DNA of 64,000 bases from Sphingobium fluviale. GTDB taxonomy: Bacteria; Pseudomonadota; Alphaproteobacteria; Sphingomonadales; Sphingomonadaceae. Below the pieces are notes generated by a model that saw only the letters and a program-made list of their open reading frames with translations, ran no database searches and was not told where the DNA came from. Positions 36,582 to 46,062 of the stretch are shown here, piece after piece (the stretch's first letter is position 1; each line of letters begins with the position of its first letter). The translations under genes and the position numbers were made by a program. Where the stretch lies: NCBI RefSeq assembly GCF_004122115.1, contig NZ_SBKP01000002.1:278293-342292 (forward strand). Direction: 5' to 3'.

Positions 36582-38195
36582 ATGGGAGAGGCAAGCCCGG
36601 TACAGTGGCGCGAGAGGGTTCCCGTCTGGCGCGAAAGGCAGGCGTCGCCGCTTCCCGCCAGCGCGCCGCGTGAGAAGGCGCGGATCGTCATTGTCGGCAC
36701 CGGCCCGGTTGGCCTTGCCCAGGCGATCGATCTGGGCCAGCGGGGGCATGATGTCGTAGTGCTGGGGCGGTTCGACTTCGTGCCGTTGGGATCGAAGGCA
36801 ATCTGCTTTTCCAAGCGTTCGCTCGACATCCTCGACAGGCTGGGCGTCGGCGAGCGGGCGGTTGAGCGCGGTGTCATCTGGAATGTCGGCAAGGTGTTCT
36901 GGAAGGATGAGCGCGAACCGGTCTACCAGTTCGACATGCTGCCGGTGAAGCACCAGAAGATGCCGGGCTTTATCAACATTCAGCAATATTATCTTGAAGA
37001 CATGTTGCTGGAGCGCATCGCCGAGCTCCCCAATATCGACATACGCTGGGGGCATGACGTAACGGGCGTCGAGCTGGGAAATGCCGACGCCGGCGTCGCG
37101 GTCGCCAGCGCGGCGGGTGATTACCATATTGATGCCGAATGGCTGATCGCCTGCGACGGCAACAAGAGCACCGTGCGCGATCTGCTGGGCCTCGATTTCG
37201 AGGGCCGGGTGTTCGAGGATAACTTCCTCATCGCCGACGTGAAGATGAAAGGTGAGCGTCCCTCCGAGCGCTGGTTCTGGTTCGACCCGCCGTTCAATCC
37301 GGGACAATCGGTATTGCTGCACAAGCAGCCGGACGATGTCTGGCGGATCGATTTCCAGCTTGGCTGGAACATCGACCGCGAAGCATGCGTCCGTCCGGAA
37401 AATGTCGATCCGCTGATCCGTGCGATGCTGGGGCCAGATGTCGACTATGAACCCGAATGGTATAGCGTATACACGTTCCAGTGCCGCCGCATGGAACGCT
37501 TCGTTCATGGCCGCGTACTCTTCGCGGGAGACAGCGCGCATCTGGTTTCGCCCTTTGGCGCGCGCGGATGCAATGGCGGCTTTGCCGACATCGACAATCT
37601 GGGCTGGAAGCTGGATCTGGTGCTGCGCGGGGAGGCCAACGCCGATTTGCTCGAAAGCTACAACGCCGAAGCCGTCACTACGGCGGACGAGAATATCCTC
37701 AACTCGACCCGCTCTACAGACTTTATCACACCCAAGAGCAAGGTAAGCGCTATATTCCGCGACGCGGTGCTGGAACTGGCCCGCGAATTTCCCTTTGCGC
37801 GCAGTTTCGTCAACTCCGGGCGCCTTTCCACCGCCGTGAGCTATCCTGCCGGTCCTCTCAACACGCCAGACTGCGACGACTGGAAGGGTAAGGGCGTTGC
37901 GCCTGGCTTTCCTGCACTGGACGCGCCATTGGGTGAGGGCTGGTTGCTGGAGCGGGTGGGGAAGGGTTTCGTTCTGCTGTGCAATGGCGATCCGGGCTTT
38001 ACCGTGCCCGGTGTCGAGCTGCTCGATATTGCCGACGCCGGGAATATCGACCTGCTGATCGAACGCTATGGGCTTTCTCCGGGCGCGGCCACTCTGTTGC
38101 GCCCGGACCAATATGTCGCTGCGCGCTGGAAATCCCCTACGGAAGCGGCGGTGACAGAAGCACTGGCGCGCTCGAAAGGAGCAAGCGGCTCATGA
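36582..38195 (+). CDS. FAD-dependent aromatic hydroxylase (group A monooxygenase)
   Basis: A 537-residue flavoprotein monooxygenase. The dinucleotide fold begins VGTGPVGLAQA (G39-x-G41-x2-G44), there is a central CDGNKSTVRDLLG (DG motif) and the FAD ribityl-binding FAGDSAHLVSPFGARG. The C-terminal extension (about 400-537) is the thioredoxin-like domain seen in MhpA/phenol-hydroxylase relatives. The next gene encodes a DUF2783 mini-protein that overlaps its stop; a large flavoprotein with a small partner recalls the 3-hydroxyphenylacetate 6-hydroxylase MhaAB of Pseudomonas putida. With FAH and MaiA genes behind it, the likely product is a hydroquinone-type diol such as homogentisate or gentisate. 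Confidence 0.9.
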   Translation: MGEASPVQWRERVPVWRERQASPLPASAPREKARIVIVGTGPVGLAQAIDLGQRGHDVVVLGRFDFVPLGSKAICFSKRSLDILDRLGVGERAVERGVIWNVGKVFWKDEREPVYQFDMLPVKHQKMPGFINIQQYYLEDMLLERIAELPNIDIRWGHDVTGVELGNADAGVAVASAAGDYHIDAEWLIACDGNKSTVRDLLGLDFEGRVFEDNFLIADVKMKGERPSERWFWFDPPFNPGQSVLLHKQPDDVWRIDFQLGWNIDREACVRPENVDPLIRAMLGPDVDYEPEWYSVYTFQCRRMERFVHGRVLFAGDSAHLVSPFGARGCNGGFADIDNLGWKLDLVLRGEANADLLESYNAEAVTTADENILNSTRSTDFITPKSKVSAIFRDAVLELAREFPFARSFVNSGRLSTAVSYPAGPLNTPDCDDWKGKGVAPGFPALDAPLGEGWLLERVGKGFVLLCNGDPGFTVPGVELLDIADAGNIDLLIERYGLSPGAATLLRPDQYVAARWKSPTEAAVTEALARSKGASGS

Positions 38196-38389
38196 AGCTG
38201 ATTACCAGCCCGAACATCGCCGATGCAGATGGTATCTACCAACGGCTGATCGCGCTGCACCACGGACGCAGCGAAGAAGATAGCATGCGGGTAAACACGC
38301 GGCTAATCCTGCTGCTCATCAACCATATCGGCGACGAGCAAGCCGTGAACGAAGCCATAAGCCATGCCGGTGGCGAGGAGGAACAATGA
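38192..38389 (+). CDS. DUF2783 small protein (possible hydroxylase partner)
   Basis: A 65-residue soluble protein, mostly helical, containing DADGIYQRLIALHHGRSEE and NTRLILLLINHIGDEQAV. DUF2783 proteins are repeatedly encoded right next to FAD hydroxylases of this type. A role as coupling subunit, like MhaB, is plausible by position and size, but not proven for this family member. It overlaps both neighbours by 4 bases. Confidence 0.78.
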   Translation: MKLITSPNIADADGIYQRLIALHHGRSEEDSMRVNTRLILLLINHIGDEQAVNEAISHAGGEEEQ

Positions 38390-38937
38390 CTGCGCCTTTT
38401 GCCCTGAAACGCATTCACCATGTCGCCTATCGCTGTAATGATGCGAAGGAGACGGTCGAGTGGTATGCCCGCGTGCTGGGAATGACCTACACGACCGCCT
38501 TTGCAGAGGACAAGGTGCCATCGACGGGAGAGGACGACCCTTACATGCACGTGTTCCTCGATTGCGGCGGGGGCAATGTGCTGGCGTTTTTCGAGCTGCC
38601 GAACCAGCAGCCGATGGGTCGTGACCCAAATACGCCCGCCTGGGTGCAGCATCTGGCGTTCGCGGTGGAGGACGAGGCGGCCTTGCTGGCAGCGAAAGCA
38701 CATATCGAGGGGCAGGGCATAGACGTGCTGGGGCCAACCTGGCATGGCATTTTCAAGTCGATCTATTTCTTCGATCCCAACGGGCACCGGGTGGAGCTGG
38801 CCTGCGACATCGGCACGGCCGAGCAATATACTGAGCTGCGGCGGGTCGCGCCCCTGATGCTGGAAGAGTGGAGCCAAACAAAGCGCGCGCCCCGCCATGC
38901 TGAATGGCTTCATCGCGAACCGGGAAAAGACCAATGA
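38386..38937 (+). CDS. VOC-superfamily protein (glyoxalase/dioxygenase fold)
   Basis: A 183-residue protein with the beta-alpha-beta-beta-beta repeats of the vicinal oxygen chelate fold. Candidate metal ligands are the histidine in KRIHHVAYR, a histidine near WVQHLAFAVED and the glutamate in GHRVELACD. Such proteins act as extradiol dioxygenases, isomerases or lyases. In this operon it could supply the ring-cleavage or isomerisation step not covered by a known homogentisate dioxygenase. No confident reaction can be given. Confidence 0.8.
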   Translation: MTAPFALKRIHHVAYRCNDAKETVEWYARVLGMTYTTAFAEDKVPSTGEDDPYMHVFLDCGGGNVLAFFELPNQQPMGRDPNTPAWVQHLAFAVEDEAALLAAKAHIEGQGIDVLGPTWHGIFKSIYFFDPNGHRVELACDIGTAEQYTELRRVAPLMLEEWSQTKRAPRHAEWLHREPGKDQ

Positions 38938-40217
38938 TTGACCACACGCATGATCCCGCCGCTAAATCATGGGTTCCGGGCGCGGACGCGCATGCCGACT
39001 TTCCGGTGCAGAACCTGCCGCTGGGCGTGTTCTCTCCTGCGGGGGAGGGGCCGCGCATCGGCACTGCAATCGGCAACTACTGCCTAGACCTTACCGGACT
39101 GGCGCCGATGTTGCCGCTGGCGGTGCGTGAAGCACTGACGCTGCCGGTACTCAATCCACTCTTTGCGCTGCCGGGCGATGCGCGGTTGGCACTGCGCCAT
39201 GCGCTCTTCGCGCTGCTCACGGACGAGGCGCACCAGAGCGCGGTTGAACCACATCTGTATTTGGCCGATGCATGCACGCTGCACCTGCCGTTCCATATCG
39301 GAGACTATACGGATTTTTACGTGGGCATCCACCACGCCACCAATATCGGCAGCCTGTTCCGTCCTGATAATCCGTTGCTGCCCAACTATAAGCATGTGCC
39401 GATCGGCTATCATGGCCGAGTATCCTCGGTGCGCCTGTCGGGCACACCGCTGGTGCGGCCCAAGGGACAGATCAAGGGGCCGAACGACCCCGCGCCGCGT
39501 TATGCACCCACACAGCGGCTCGACTTCGAGCTGGAGATGGGCGTTTGGATCGCGGGGAGAAACGCGCTGGGCGAGACCCAGCCAATTGCGCAGGCGTGGA
39601 ACCGGATCGGCGGTCTGTGCCTCTTGAACGACTGGTCGGCGCGCGATGTGCAGGCATGGGAATATCAGCCCCTTGGGCCGTTCCTTGCCAAGAACTTCCT
39701 TACCAGCGTCTCGCCCTGGGTGGTGACGGCAGAGGCGCTTGCGCCCTTCCGGGTCGCACAGCCTGCTCGGCCCGAAGGCGACCCCGAACCGCTAGCCTAT
39801 CTCGACGACCCAGTGGACCGGCAGTCCGGCGCGCTCGCCATCGCGCTCGAAGTGCGGCTTGCCAGCCGGGCAATGCGGGAGGCCGGGCAGGAGGGGATGC
39901 TGCTCAGCAAGGGCCAGGCGACATCGATGTATTGGACACTGGCGCAGATGGTCACGCACCATGCGTCCAACGGCTGCAACCTTGCGCCGGGCGACCTGCT
40001 CGGCACTGGCACCATATCTGGGCCCGCATCGGGCAGCGAGGGCAGTCTGATGGAGATCACCCGTAATGGTAAGCAGCCGGTCGCCTTGCCGACAGGCGAG
40101 AGACGTGCGTTTCTGGAGGATGGCGATGCCATCACCCTCATCGCACGGGCCGAGCGGCAAGGCTTTCGCAGCATCGGGTTCGGATCCTGCACGGGCGTGG
40201 TGGAACCCGCCCTGTGA
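38934..40217 (+). CDS. fahA: Fumarylacetoacetase
   Basis: FahA hydrolyses fumarylacetoacetate to fumarate and acetoacetate, the last step of the homogentisate pathway. The 427 residues are the full length. The N-terminal SH3-like domain precedes a C-terminal catalytic domain with DYTDFYVGIHHATNIGSLFR in segments, VPIGYHGRVSSV, FELEMGVWIAG and LLNDWSARDVQAWEY. Acetoacetate could be taken by the CoA-transferase at 13264. Overlaps with both neighbours (ATGA, GTGA) show operon coupling. Confidence 0.95.
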   Translation: MIDHTHDPAAKSWVPGADAHADFPVQNLPLGVFSPAGEGPRIGTAIGNYCLDLTGLAPMLPLAVREALTLPVLNPLFALPGDARLALRHALFALLTDEAHQSAVEPHLYLADACTLHLPFHIGDYTDFYVGIHHATNIGSLFRPDNPLLPNYKHVPIGYHGRVSSVRLSGTPLVRPKGQIKGPNDPAPRYAPTQRLDFELEMGVWIAGRNALGETQPIAQAWNRIGGLCLLNDWSARDVQAWEYQPLGPFLAKNFLTSVSPWVVTAEALAPFRVAQPARPEGDPEPLAYLDDPVDRQSGALAIALEVRLASRAMREAGQEGMLLSKGQATSMYWTLAQMVTHHASNGCNLAPGDLLGTGTISGPASGSEGSLMEITRNGKQPVALPTGERRAFLEDGDAITLIARAERQGFRSIGFGSCTGVVEPAL

Positions 40218-40855
40218 ACCTCGTATTGCACGACTATTGGCGATCGAGCGCGGCGTACCGGGTGCGCATCGCGCTCAATCTCAAGGGGTTGGATTACGCA
40301 CAGATCTCCCACGACTTGCGCAAGGGGGCGCAGCGCGACCCTGCCTATGTCGCGCTCAACCCGCTGGGGCGCGTGCCGATGCTCGATGCCGATGGCCTGA
40401 TGCTCACCCAGAGTCTGGCGATCATCGAATGGCTGGAGGAAACGCATCCCAAGCCTCCGCTTCTGCCCGGCACGGCCAACGAGCGCGCGATCGTGCGCGC
40501 CATGGCCCAGCTTGTCGCCTGCGACATCCACCCGCTCAACAATCTGGCAGTCCTTCAGACCCTGCGCCGCCGGTTTGATGCCGATGAGGAAGCGGTCAAC
40601 GCCTGGATCGCTCACTGGATCGCTCAAGGGTTCGGTGCCCTTGAAACGATGATCGCCCGTCACGGTGGTACGTTTGCGTTCGGGGAGGCGCCTACGATGG
40701 CAGACTGTTGCGTGGTGCCGCAGCTTTATTCGGCCCGGCGTTTTGGCGTCGATCTGCGCAAGTTCCCGCGGATCGTTGCCGTGGGCGAGGCTTGCGCTGC
40801 GCTGCATACATTCGATGCGGCAGATCCGGCCCGTCAACCCGACGCAGATCCCTGA
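40214..40855 (+). CDS. maiA: Maleylacetoacetate isomerase (zeta-class GST)
   Basis: MaiA isomerises maleylacetoacetate to fumarylacetoacetate with glutathione. The 213-residue zeta GST has the N-terminal active region SSAAYRVRIALNLKGL (the usual SSCS/SSCA loop with Ala for Cys), NPLGRVPMLD and a TQSLAIIEWLEE glutathione-binding segment. The GTG start at 40214 overlaps the FahA stop. It closes the operon; the next 240 bases to 41095 have no recognisable gene. Confidence 0.95.
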   Translation: MNLVLHDYWRSSAAYRVRIALNLKGLDYAQISHDLRKGAQRDPAYVALNPLGRVPMLDADGLMLTQSLAIIEWLEETHPKPPLLPGTANERAIVRAMAQLVACDIHPLNNLAVLQTLRRRFDADEEAVNAWIAHWIAQGFGALETMIARHGGTFAFGEAPTMADCCVVPQLYSARRFGVDLRKFPRIVAVGEACAALHTFDAADPARQPDADP

Positions 40856-41095
40856 AGCATTTCGATACAGCAGGACTGGTCAATGAACGACAAGTGACCG
40901 CGTTCAAGAGCCGTTTTCGATCTGATCGGATCGGATAGCCTGCTCTCATTCTTTGTTTTACCGCGATTTCTGAAGCGTCAGATGATTCCCTATGACTGGA
41001 AATCACTCTAGTTTCAGCCGACGCACCCTGTTCAACCGCGCCTCTGCTCGCGGCACTGGCTTGGCGCTCTGGCCTGCCTTTGCCGGTCCGCGCTC

Positions 41096-43630
41096 TCAGA
41101 CTTTCCGTAACGCCTGCGCGGGCCGCAAAGCCATGAGCGGAAGCGAGCCGATAAGGCCGATGCCGAGCGTCATCGCCGCGCCGCCCAGTAATGTCGCCAT
41201 TACCACGCTCCAATCCGGCGCCCATCCGAACTCGAACACCCGCACGATGACGAACCATGCCGCACTTATGCCCAGCCCCAGCGAAACCAGCGCCAGCACC
41301 GCCGCGATCAAGCCATATTCGAGCGCCTGGGTGCCGAGGATCTGCCAGCGTGTCGCTCCCAGCGTTTTAAGGATGATCGCGTCATAGCTGCGTATCTGCC
41401 GCGAGGCAGAGATCGCGCCGATCAGCACAGCGATACCTGCGAGGATCGTAATTGAAGCGGCGGCTACGATGGCGGCGGCCATCTGATCGAGCAGTGCGCG
41501 CACCTCTGAGAGAAGCTCGCTGGTCTCGATCACCGACGCGCTGGAAAAGGCTGCCAGCAGGCTGCGCGTTACGGCGCCCTTCTCGTCACCGCGCAGGGTG
41601 ATAGTGGCGGTGAGGCTGTGCGGCGCGCTGGAAAGGCCGCTGGGTGAGAACACCATCACATAGTTGAAGCCCATCGTCTCCCAGTTGATCGTCCGCAGCG
41701 AGGCGATGCGCGCGTCAATCTCTCTGCCCAGTACGCTGACGGTGAGCACGTCTCCCACATCGAGATCGAGCACCTCCGCTTGCTCTGCATCGAGCGACAC
41801 CAGCGGCGGGCCTTTATAGTCGGCGGGCCACCAGGTGCCTTTCACCAGCTCGCTGCCTTCGGGCACGGTGGTGCTATAGGTCACGCCCCGCTCTCCGCGC
41901 AGCAGAAAGGCATCGCCCGGCACGTTTTCGCGGTCGGTAACGCGCTGTCCGCCATAGGCAACGACTGTGCCGCGCAGCGCCGGCACGATATTGACGGCGG
42001 CATCGGGAGCTTGGCTCGCAATAGTGGCGATCAGCTTGGCCCGGTCACTCGATGGGATGTCCAAAACAAACAGGTCCGGCGCCTTATCGGGCACCGTCCG
42101 GTCAATCTCGCTGCTCAGGCTGGTCTGTATGCCCGCCAGCGTCACAAACAGGGTGAGCGCGAGGCCGAGCGCAATGACGAGCGCGGTCGTTTGCGCGCCG
42201 GGGCGATACAGGTTGGTAAGGGCAAGGCGCAGCAGCGGCGTGCGCGGGCGCGGCACCTTGCGCGCCGCCCAGCGGGCCAATGCCCCCAGCCCCGTGAGCA
42301 GGATCAGCACGCCTGCGATCGCGCCTATCACCCAGAGCGAAAACAGAATGTCTCGCGCACCTGCCAGCACGAGCGCAAGCAATAGCAGAACAGCAGCTGT
42401 CGTCAGCACTTTGCCCCTCCTGTCCAGCCCGCGCCGCGCCGGATCGACTGTTGCGCGCAACAGGGCCGCACCCGATTCATGCCGCGCGCGTGCCAGTGGC
42501 GGCACCGCAAAGATCAGCGCGATCAGCACACCATACACCACCGCCGTGACAAGCGGCAGGGGGTGAAGCGCGAACCCCGGACGCACCGGCAACACATCTC
42601 CCGCCACGGCAACGATTAGCGGCACTGTCAGCGCTCCTGCCACTAGCCCCAGCGTAATCGCAAAGGCAGAAACGGCACCGATCTGCAGCAGATAGATCCG
42701 CACAATATCGGCAGTGCTGGCGCCCAGTATTTTCAGTGTCGCGATGCTGCGGCGGCGCAGGGTCAGGTATGAGGTGACGCCGTTGTTGACGCCGATGCCG
42801 GCCACTGCCAGTGCGGTGAGGCCGATCAGCGAGAGGAACTGACCCATGCGGCCCATAAACCGGCTGGTGCCCGGCGCGGCGTTCTCCCGGTCGTCAAATT
42901 CCCATCCGGCCGAAGCGTTCTCTTCTTCCATGCGCTTGCGGATCGCTCCTGCATCGGCTCCGGCAGGAAGCCGTATGCGATATTTGCTCGCAAACAGACT
43001 GCCCGGCTGGATAAGGCCAGTGCGCCTTAGCCCTTCCAGAGAGACGATTGCCACCGGGCCGAGGGTGAAGCCCTCGCCTACGCGATCCGGTTCGTCTGCG
43101 ATGATGTCTTTGACGGTGAAATCGGCCTCGCCATAGCGCAGCCTGTCTCCGGGACGCAGCGAAAGCCGCTCGGCCAGCGCGGTGTCGATAAGGATCGCAT
43201 CCGTGGGCAACGGGGCCGCATAGCGCCCATTGTGCAGAGCGAGCGTACCGTAAAGCGGATATAGGGTGTCCACCCCCTTCAGCTCGGTCAGCACCGCATC
43301 AGGGCCATCACCCTGCGCGTGCCCGATCCGCTTCGCCATTGCACGCATGCGGATCGTTTCGCTCAACGTACCGCGCTGTACGAACTGCCGCTTGTCCTCG
43401 GCGGATGCCTCTCGCTGAGTCATCTCGATCTGGATGTCTCCACCCAGGATCACCTGCCCGCGCTCTGAAATTTCCTTGGTGATTGCAGAAGTGAGGCTAC
43501 CCACGGCAGCCAGCATCGTAACGCCAAGGAACAGGCAGACGAACAGCAGGCGCAACCCGATCAGCCGCGCATGCAGATCACGCCGGGCAATGCGCCAGCT
43601 TTCCCCCCAGCCCAGATCATGTTGCGCCAT
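41096..43630 (-). CDS. FtsX-like ABC transporter permease (YbbP-like)
   Basis: An 844-residue permease with two FtsX/MacB-type membrane parts. The first span begins near LLFVCLFLGVTMLAAVG; later segments around SLIGLTALAVAGIGVNNGV and LALTNLYRPGAQTTALVI mark the repeated permease units. Large extracytoplasmic domains separate them. It lies 1 base after its ATPase and opposite a TesA-like gene, the same tesA-ybbA-ybbP layout known from E. coli. Its role is not well defined in the family; cell-envelope lipid or lipoprotein-related handling has been proposed. The start could be 43630 or an earlier in-frame codon. Confidence 0.9.
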   Translation of the reverse strand: MAQHDLGWGESWRIARRDLHARLIGLRLLFVCLFLGVTMLAAVGSLTSAITKEISERGQVILGGDIQIEMTQREASAEDKRQFVQRGTLSETIRMRAMAKRIGHAQGDGPDAVLTELKGVDTLYPLYGTLALHNGRYAAPLPTDAILIDTALAERLSLRPGDRLRYGEADFTVKDIIADEPDRVGEGFTLGPVAIVSLEGLRRTGLIQPGSLFASKYRIRLPAGADAGAIRKRMEEENASAGWEFDDRENAAPGTSRFMGRMGQFLSLIGLTALAVAGIGVNNGVTSYLTLRRRSIATLKILGASTADIVRIYLLQIGAVSAFAITLGLVAGALTVPLIVAVAGDVLPVRPGFALHPLPLVTAVVYGVLIALIFAVPPLARARHESGAALLRATVDPARRGLDRRGKVLTTAAVLLLLALVLAGARDILFSLWVIGAIAGVLILLTGLGALARWAARKVPRPRTPLLRLALTNLYRPGAQTTALVIALGLALTLFVTLAGIQTSLSSEIDRTVPDKAPDLFVLDIPSSDRAKLIATIASQAPDAAVNIVPALRGTVVAYGGQRVTDRENVPGDAFLLRGERGVTYSTTVPEGSELVKGTWWPADYKGPPLVSLDAEQAEVLDLDVGDVLTVSVLGREIDARIASLRTINWETMGFNYVMVFSPSGLSSAPHSLTATITLRGDEKGAVTRSLLAAFSSASVIETSELLSEVRALLDQMAAAIVAAASITILAGIAVLIGAISASRQIRSYDAIILKTLGATRWQILGTQALEYGLIAAVLALVSLGLGISAAWFVIVRVFEFGWAPDWSVVMATLLGGAAMTLGIGLIGSLPLMALRPAQALRKV

Positions 43631-43631
43631 C

Positions 43632-44336
43632 TCAGCCCTGCCGCTCATCAACGATGCGGCCATCGCTGATCTCGACAATCCGGTCACACCGCGCGGCCAG
43701 CGATCTGTCATGCGTGATGAGCATCAGCGTGGCCTGAGTTTCCTTGTGGCGCTGAAACAGCAGGTTCGCGATGGCCTCGGATGTCTTGCCATCGAGGTTG
43801 CCGGTAGGTTCATCGGCAAAGAGTATTTCCGGCCCAGGCGCCATGGCGCGCGCGATGGCAACGCGCTGTTGCTCTCCTCCGGAAAGCTGCGCAGGGTAAT
43901 GATCCATCCGGTGGCCCAGCCCAACGGCAGTCAGTTCACGCGCTGCGCGATCAAACGCTTGCTTATCGCCGGCAAGCTCCAGCGGCACAGCAACATTCTC
44001 CAGCGCTGTCATGGTGGGGAGCAGATGGAACGCCTGAAGGATAATGCCGACATGCCCACGCCGCGCCCGCGCCAGATCATCCTCATCCAGCGCGCTGAAA
44101 TCCGCCCCGCCGATCATCACCTCGCCGTTGGTTGCGCGTTCCAGACCAGATAGCACCGCCATCAGCGACGATTTGCCAGACCCGGAAGCGCCCAGCACGG
44201 CAACACTCTCTCCCCGCCGGATATCGAGGTCTATCCCCCGTAATATTTCCACCGGCGCTTCCGCCGAACCGAGAGCCAGCGTGACATTTCTTGCACGAAC
44301 CACGATAGAAGATGGATCGTTCGTTTGCATATGCAT
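43632..44336 (-). CDS. ABC transporter ATP-binding protein (YbbA-like)
   Basis: A 234-residue MacB/LolD-like ATPase: Walker [11 protein letters not shown]-loop [11 protein letters not shown], signature [14 protein letters not shown] and Walker [15 protein letters not shown], followed by the H-loop LITHDRS. It pairs with the permease downstream (1-base gap). The start at 44336 or two codons later is equally possible; it overlaps nothing important but is only 18 bases from the divergent esterase start. Confidence 0.95.
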   Translation of the reverse strand: MHMQTNDPSSIVVRARNVTLALGSAEAPVEILRGIDLDIRRGESVAVLGASGSGKSSLMAVLSGLERATNGEVMIGGADFSALDEDDLARARRGHVGIILQAFHLLPTMTALENVAVPLELAGDKQAFDRAARELTAVGLGHRMDHYPAQLSGGEQQRVAIARAMAPGPEILFADEPTGNLDGKTSEAIANLLFQRHKETQATLMLITHDRSLAARCDRIVEISDGRIVDERQG

Positions 44337-44354
44337 GAAGGGAAGTGCCTGCCT

Positions 44355-45089
44355 ATGAAGAATGAAGCAATGAAGACTTTGTTCTCATATGGTGTGCTGA
44401 TTGCGCTTGTCCAGCTTGTCACCGCCTGTACCCCTGCGGACAATACGAACAATAGTGCGGACCCGGCTACAGAACACGCGCAAGCGGCGTCTGGGAACCG
44501 GGGTGAAGCCCTGCAAAAAACTGATAAAAATGGCGCGCTTGTGGTGGCGTTTGGCGATAGCCTGTTCGCCGGATATCAGCTGGGCCGCGAGGAAGGCTTT
44601 GCCCCGGCGCTGGAACGTGGCCTGAAGGCGGACGGGACGGTCGCGCATGTTTTCAATGCTGCTGTGTCCGGGGATACCAGCGCGGCGGGGCTGAGGCGCC
44701 TCGGCTTCGTGCTTGATGGCTTGTCCAGAAAGCCGGATCTTGTCATCGTAGGTTTCGGTGGCAATGATATGCTGCGCGGGCTTAGCCCCCAGGAAACCCG
44801 CGAAAACCTGACGGCGATTCTGGATGAACTCAAGCGCCGAAACATTCCCGCCATGCTCGCCGGGATGGTCGCAGCGCCGAATATGGGCAGCGACTATGCC
44901 AAAGCGTTCAACCCGATCTATCCCGATCTGGCGCGGACCTATGGCGTACCGCTCTATCCTTTCATCCTCAATGGCGTGATCGGCAATGACGCGTTGTTGC
45001 TGCCTGACGGCATCCACCCCAACCCGCAGGGCGTGGAGCAGATTATAGGCGGCATCGCGCCGCTGGTCGCCCGCGCGCTTGAAAACTGA
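44355..45089 (+). CDS. tesA: GDSL esterase / lysophospholipase L1-like (TesA family)
   Basis: A 244-residue SGNH hydrolase with a lipoprotein-type signal (LIALVQLVTACT, lipobox TAC near residue 25). The four family blocks are visible: FGDSLFAGYQLG with the nucleophile Ser, SGDTSA with Gly, GGNDMLRG with Asn, and DGIHPN with Asp/His. E. coli TesA is a periplasmic acyl-thioesterase/protease-like hydrolase and likewise lies opposite ybbA-ybbP. The start is set at ATG 44355; an earlier in-frame ATG at 44325 would overlap the divergent ABC gene. Confidence 0.9.
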   Translation: MKNEAMKTLFSYGVLIALVQLVTACTPADNTNNSADPATEHAQAASGNRGEALQKTDKNGALVVAFGDSLFAGYQLGREEGFAPALERGLKADGTVAHVFNAAVSGDTSAAGLRRLGFVLDGLSRKPDLVIVGFGGNDMLRGLSPQETRENLTAILDELKRRNIPAMLAGMVAAPNMGSDYAKAFNPIYPDLARTYGVPLYPFILNGVIGNDALLLPDGIHPNPQGVEQIIGGIAPLVARALEN

Positions 45090-45133
45090 CCAATGCTTGA
45101 CGGGTCGACATATCGATGTGCAGAGAGTCGGCC

Positions 45134-45907
45134 ATGACCAACCAGCCCCAGTTCGCGCGTCCGGCTGCCAGCGTGATCGTCGCGCGGCATAACCCTGAAG
45201 GTGCGCCGTATTTCCTGATGCAGGAGCGCGCCGGGGCCATGCCCTTTGCGGGCGGAGCAATGGTATTCCCCGGCGGGGCTGTTGATCCTGCCGATATAGA
45301 GCATGCTTCGGCTTTCGCACCCGCGGACAATCTGGACGATCTGGCCGCACGCATTGCGGTAGTGCGCGAGAGCATAGAGGAGTGCGGGCTGGCGCTGGGG
45401 CTTGCCGGCGAGGCGATGATCGCGGGGCGGGCCTTGGCGTTAAGGCAGGCGCTGAAATCAGGTGTGACACTGGCGGATGCGGTGGAGGCGCTGGGGCTAA
45501 CCCTCAATTTCGATAGGCTTATTCCATTTACGCGTTGGCGTCCGCCTGCGCATGCGGTTCATCGGCGCTATGACACACGTTTTTTCCTCGCCGTGGTTGA
45601 TGATGTGCCGGAGGATATGGCGCCCGATGGAGGCGAGACGGTGCGGCTGGTGTGGCGTACGGCGCAAGAATTGCTCGATGAGGCGGATGCCGGGCGGGCG
45701 AAGATCATTTTCCCCACCCGCCGCAATCTTGAGCGTTTGGCGCAATGCGAGAGCATCGCGGCATTGGTTGCGCATGCGCATGCGCATCGGGCCGATCTGA
45801 TAGAGCCGTGGGTGGAAGTGCGTGGAGGCATAGAGCATCTCTGCATCCCTGAAGGGCTGGGATACCCCGTGACATCTGAGCCGTTATCGAATGCGCAGCG
45901 AATTTGA
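45134..45907 (+). CDS. Nudix hydrolase (NUDT7/19-like)
   Basis: A 257-residue Nudix protein. The Nudix box is split as in the NUDT19/CoA-diphosphatase-like branch: FPGGAVDPADIEHA, then IAVVRESIEECGLALG (REXXEEXG). The C-terminal part is longer than a minimal Nudix domain. Likely hydrolyses a nucleoside diphosphate derivative or CoA ester; no substrate is shown. The start is ATG 45134. Confidence 0.85.
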   Translation: MTNQPQFARPAASVIVARHNPEGAPYFLMQERAGAMPFAGGAMVFPGGAVDPADIEHASAFAPADNLDDLAARIAVVRESIEECGLALGLAGEAMIAGRALALRQALKSGVTLADAVEALGLTLNFDRLIPFTRWRPPAHAVHRRYDTRFFLAVVDDVPEDMAPDGGETVRLVWRTAQELLDEADAGRAKIIFPTRRNLERLAQCESIAALVAHAHAHRADLIEPWVEVRGGIEHLCIPEGLGYPVTSEPLSNAQRI

Positions 45908-46062
45908 ATATAAGGTTGTCAGGCGCATCCACTTCGGTTAAACGCCCACCATTCTTCCTGACATCGCCACCATGTTAGGGCTGGAACCGCAAGGCTCCGG
46001 CGCCAAGCGGGCATGTCTATCGAAAGGTTTGAACTCTGGTCGATCTGGCCGCACTGACACAG

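Noticed and set aside
35748..38111. A 787-codon open frame antisense to the MBL-fold and FAD hydroxylase genes
   Set aside because: Shadow frame crossing two well-supported genes; composition is His/Arg-rich without motifs.
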